Made by a program: the position numbers and the translations under genes. Shown one piece after another: positions 4,315 to 5,404 of a stretch of 5,404 nucleotides of DNA; positions within the stretch are counted from its first letter, which is position 1; each line of letters opens with the position of its first letter. The stretch lies in contig CANEHP010000156.1 in assembly GCA_947427325.1 (NCBI GenBank), positions 1-5,404 on the forward strand. Reading direction: 5' to 3'. The stretch is from an uncultured Clostridia bacterium. GTDB lineage: Bacteria > Bacillota > Clostridia > Oscillospirales > Ruminococcaceae. The notes under the pieces are model-generated. The model had not been told where the DNA came from and did no database searches. It saw only the letters and a list, made by a program, of their open reading frames with translations.

Positions 4315-4430
4315 TTCTTAATCAGATTGTAGACAAATTTGCGAAAAGGCTGCGTTTAGTGTGAGCAAGGCAGACCGGCGAAGCAATAAATGCATATTTT
4401 TTGCAAAGTTGTCTATAAGATGATTAAGGA
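4315..4430. mobile_element. MITE-like element with 28-bp imperfect terminal inverted repeats
   Basis: Arms 4315-4342 and 4403-4430 match at 23 of 28 positions; the conserved cores are CTTAATCA/TGATTAAG and TAGACAA/TTGTCTA. Weaker pairing continues for another 14 nt inward. The 60-bp centre is non-coding and relatively GC-rich. The size (116 bp) and the absence of a gene suit a non-autonomous miniature element, but no target duplication is obvious. It lies between xre and merR. A terminator-type RNA hairpin or regulatory fold is the alternative. Confidence 0.45.
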
Positions 4431-4461
4431 TTAGCATTGTATAAAATCAACATAAAAACAG

Positions 4462-4496
4462 CGCCGCGCAAAATCGTTTTACATTATTGTGCGGCG
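4462..4496. terminator. bidirectional terminator-like hairpin
   Basis: CGCCGCGCAA (4462-4471) pairs with TTGTGCGGCG (4487-4496) with one G-T pair, 15-nt loop. On the plus strand it is followed by TCGTATTTAGTTTT, and on the minus strand by CTGTTTTTATG. It probably ends the xre transcript and insulates the merR promoter. Confidence 0.6.
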
Positions 4497-4533
4497 TCGT
4501 ATTTAGTTTTGGGAAAAATTTTTTCTTAACCGC

Positions 4534-4564
4534 TTGACATTAAACCTTACTTAAGGCTTATAAT
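4534..4564 (+). promoter_or_regulatory. merR promoter with 19-bp spacer and central operator
   Basis: TTGACA (4534-4539) and TATAAT (4559-4564) are perfect hexamers held 19 nt apart. This over-long spacing is the known signature of promoters activated by MerR-family proteins, which twist the DNA. Within the spacer lies CCTTA-CT-TAAGG (4545-4556), extended to AA...TT with one mismatch, the expected operator. The gene downstream encodes a MerR protein, so autoregulation is the natural reading. Confidence 0.85.
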
Positions 4565-4570
4565 ATGCAC

Positions 4571-4584
4571 ATAAGGCGCCTTAT
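4571..4584. promoter_or_regulatory. 14-bp perfect palindrome at the merR transcription start
   Basis: ATAAGGCGCCTTAT reads the same on both strands. It begins 7 nt after the -10 box and uses the same TAAGG/CCTTA half-sites as the spacer operator but in the opposite order. It is a likely second binding site or a start-site repressor site. Confidence 0.6.
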
Positions 4585-4588
4585 ACTA
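4576..4588 (+). repeat. 13-bp direct repeat, copy 2
   Basis: GCGCCTTATACTA, identical to 4301-4313. It overlaps the right half of the palindrome at 4571-4584. Confidence 0.7.
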
Positions 4589-4639
4589 AATTTCGACAGA
4601 AATCAGTACTAATTAAAAACTATAAGAGGAGAACAGTCA

Positions 4640-5404
4640 ATGAAAATCGGAGAATTTGCCAAAGTCTGCAATATACCCGTTTCCGTTCTGCGCTTTTATG
4701 ACAGCTGCGGATTGCTTAAGCCTGCCTATACCGATCCCTTTACAGGCTACAGATATTATTCGGAAAGTCAAATCAACATATGCGGCAGTATAAACGAGCT
4801 TAAAACCGCTGATTTTTCCCTTGCGGAAATAAAACGGATTATTTCGGGGGATATGTCGGCTGAGGAAATAAATTCGATATTTGAAAGCAAAAAAGAACAT
4901 CTGAATGAAGCTCTCCGACATCTTGATGAAATCCAAGGCTGTATATCGGGAGGTAACTTTATGGCAGCAGAAGAAATAAAGCTTATGCACGAAAACGTTA
5001 ATATTCCTTTTGAAAACGACGAAAGAGTGATCGGACGATGGGAGATAATCGGTGAATATGACAGCAGGACGGAGTTTGACCTTAGCGGGGAACTTTCCGA
5101 AGACGAATCCGACGGACAAAGGCGGTACATTTATTTTTTGCCGGAAGGCAAGCGGTTCTGGCTCTATTCATGGACTAAAGGTAAACTGCTGTTTGATAAC
5201 GGCAAGATTTCCTTTGTCAACGACTACACCATCGAAAAATATGACCGTGGGCTGTATATGTTTGTGAGGTTCAAGTCATATGATTATCTGCAAAGCGGCA
5301 GAACGACCCTTTTGGTGCTTCGTCAGTGCGATAACGTTCATTATACGGAAAACGATATCGCTAAAAAGGATAATATCGATATGCCCTTTGTAACCGATGA
5401 AAAT
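4640..5404 (+). CDS. MerR-family transcriptional regulator with large C-terminal sensor domain (partial)
   Basis: The open frame of 255 codons runs off the right edge, so the C-terminus is missing. GAGGAG (4626-4631) is 8 nt before the ATG. Residues 1-70 are a MerR winged helix: MKIGEFAKVCNIPVSVLRFYDSCGLLKP, then GYRYYSESQI and the second helix pair ending in LAEIKRIISG. Residues about 74-100 form the dimerisation coiled coil. Residues 118-255 are unlike the GyrI, TipAS or B12 effector domains: NIPFENDERVIGRWEIIGEY, then alternating strands with FLPEGKRFWLYSWTKGKLLF and LYMFVRFKSYDYLQ, suggesting a small beta-barrel. At 245-255 NIDMPFVTDEN echoes the start of this domain (VNIPFENDE), so a second copy may begin at the window edge. 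The ligand is unknown. Its own promoter has the 19-bp MerR-type spacer. Confidence 0.88.
   Translation, partial: MKIGEFAKVCNIPVSVLRFYDSCGLLKPAYTDPFTGYRYYSESQINICGSINELKTADFSLAEIKRIISGDMSAEEINSIFESKKEHLNEALRHLDEIQGCISGGNFMAAEEIKLMHENVNIPFENDERVIGRWEIIGEYDSRTEFDLSGELSEDESDGQRRYIYFLPEGKRFWLYSWTKGKLLFDNGKISFVNDYTIEKYDRGLYMFVRFKSYDYLQSGRTTLLVLRQCDNVHYTENDIAKKDNIDMPFVTDEN

Noticed and set aside
4637..5130. Two overlapping minus-strand frames opposite merR, and a short plus frame at 5052-5267
   Set aside because: They are shadows of the merR reading frame, which has the MerR signature and its own promoter and ribosome binding site.
1..5404. CRISPR array, retron, toxin-antitoxin pair or phage genes
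   Set aside because: No regularly spaced repeats, reverse transcriptase, Cas, toxin-antitoxin or virion motifs were seen on either strand.

Overview
The window looks like chromosomal or integrative-element DNA from a low-to-moderate GC Firmicute, most likely a gut Clostridia/Oscillospirales (Ruminococcus- or Eubacterium siraeum-like) species. The reasons are consensus sigma-A promoters, strong AAGGAG-type Shine-Dalgarno sites, many intrinsic terminators, a CCA-encoding tRNA, and the family types present (a long IS110 transposase, an XRE regulator with a TPR-like tail, a MerR regulator with a large C-terminal domain). The genus is inference.

Layout. 1-260: a 75-residue orphan ORF on the minus strand with a good ribosome binding site. 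About 338-1768: an IS110-family insertion sequence. Its transposase reaches back to an ATA start at 532, which restores the first catalytic Asp that a GTG start at 604 would remove. The structured non-coding left end (about 345-520) is in the right place and of the right length to encode the bridge (seek) RNA; a segment of it is complementary to the left flank. 1770-1970: a strongly folded non-coding segment with nested inverted repeats. 2088-2770: a minus-strand tRNA unit with a perfect consensus promoter (2742-2770), a decayed tRNA-Leu-like sequence, an intact tRNA-Leu(CAG) with encoded CCA, then a long hairpin and two terminators. 2864-3116: a doubtful 31-codon ORF and a cluster of hairpins. 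3138-4291: an XRE regulator gene with promoter, operator-like dyads and a perfectly duplicated 18-bp segment carrying the Shine-Dalgarno. 4301-4588: a MITE-like element with 28-bp imperfect inverted repeats, a bidirectional terminator-like hairpin and a MerR-type promoter (19-bp spacer with a dyad). 4640 to the right edge: a MerR-family regulator, cut off by the window.

How it fits together. The IS carries its own transposase and probable guide RNA. The tRNA unit is a separate minus-strand transcript. The xre and merR genes are each monocistronic, read on the plus strand, and each has dyads placed for autoregulation. No target operon for either regulator is inside the window. The most unusual items are the ATA start of the transposase, the bridge-RNA region and its match to the flank, the duplicated Shine-Dalgarno, the folded segment at 1778-1938, and the degenerate tRNA in front of the real one.
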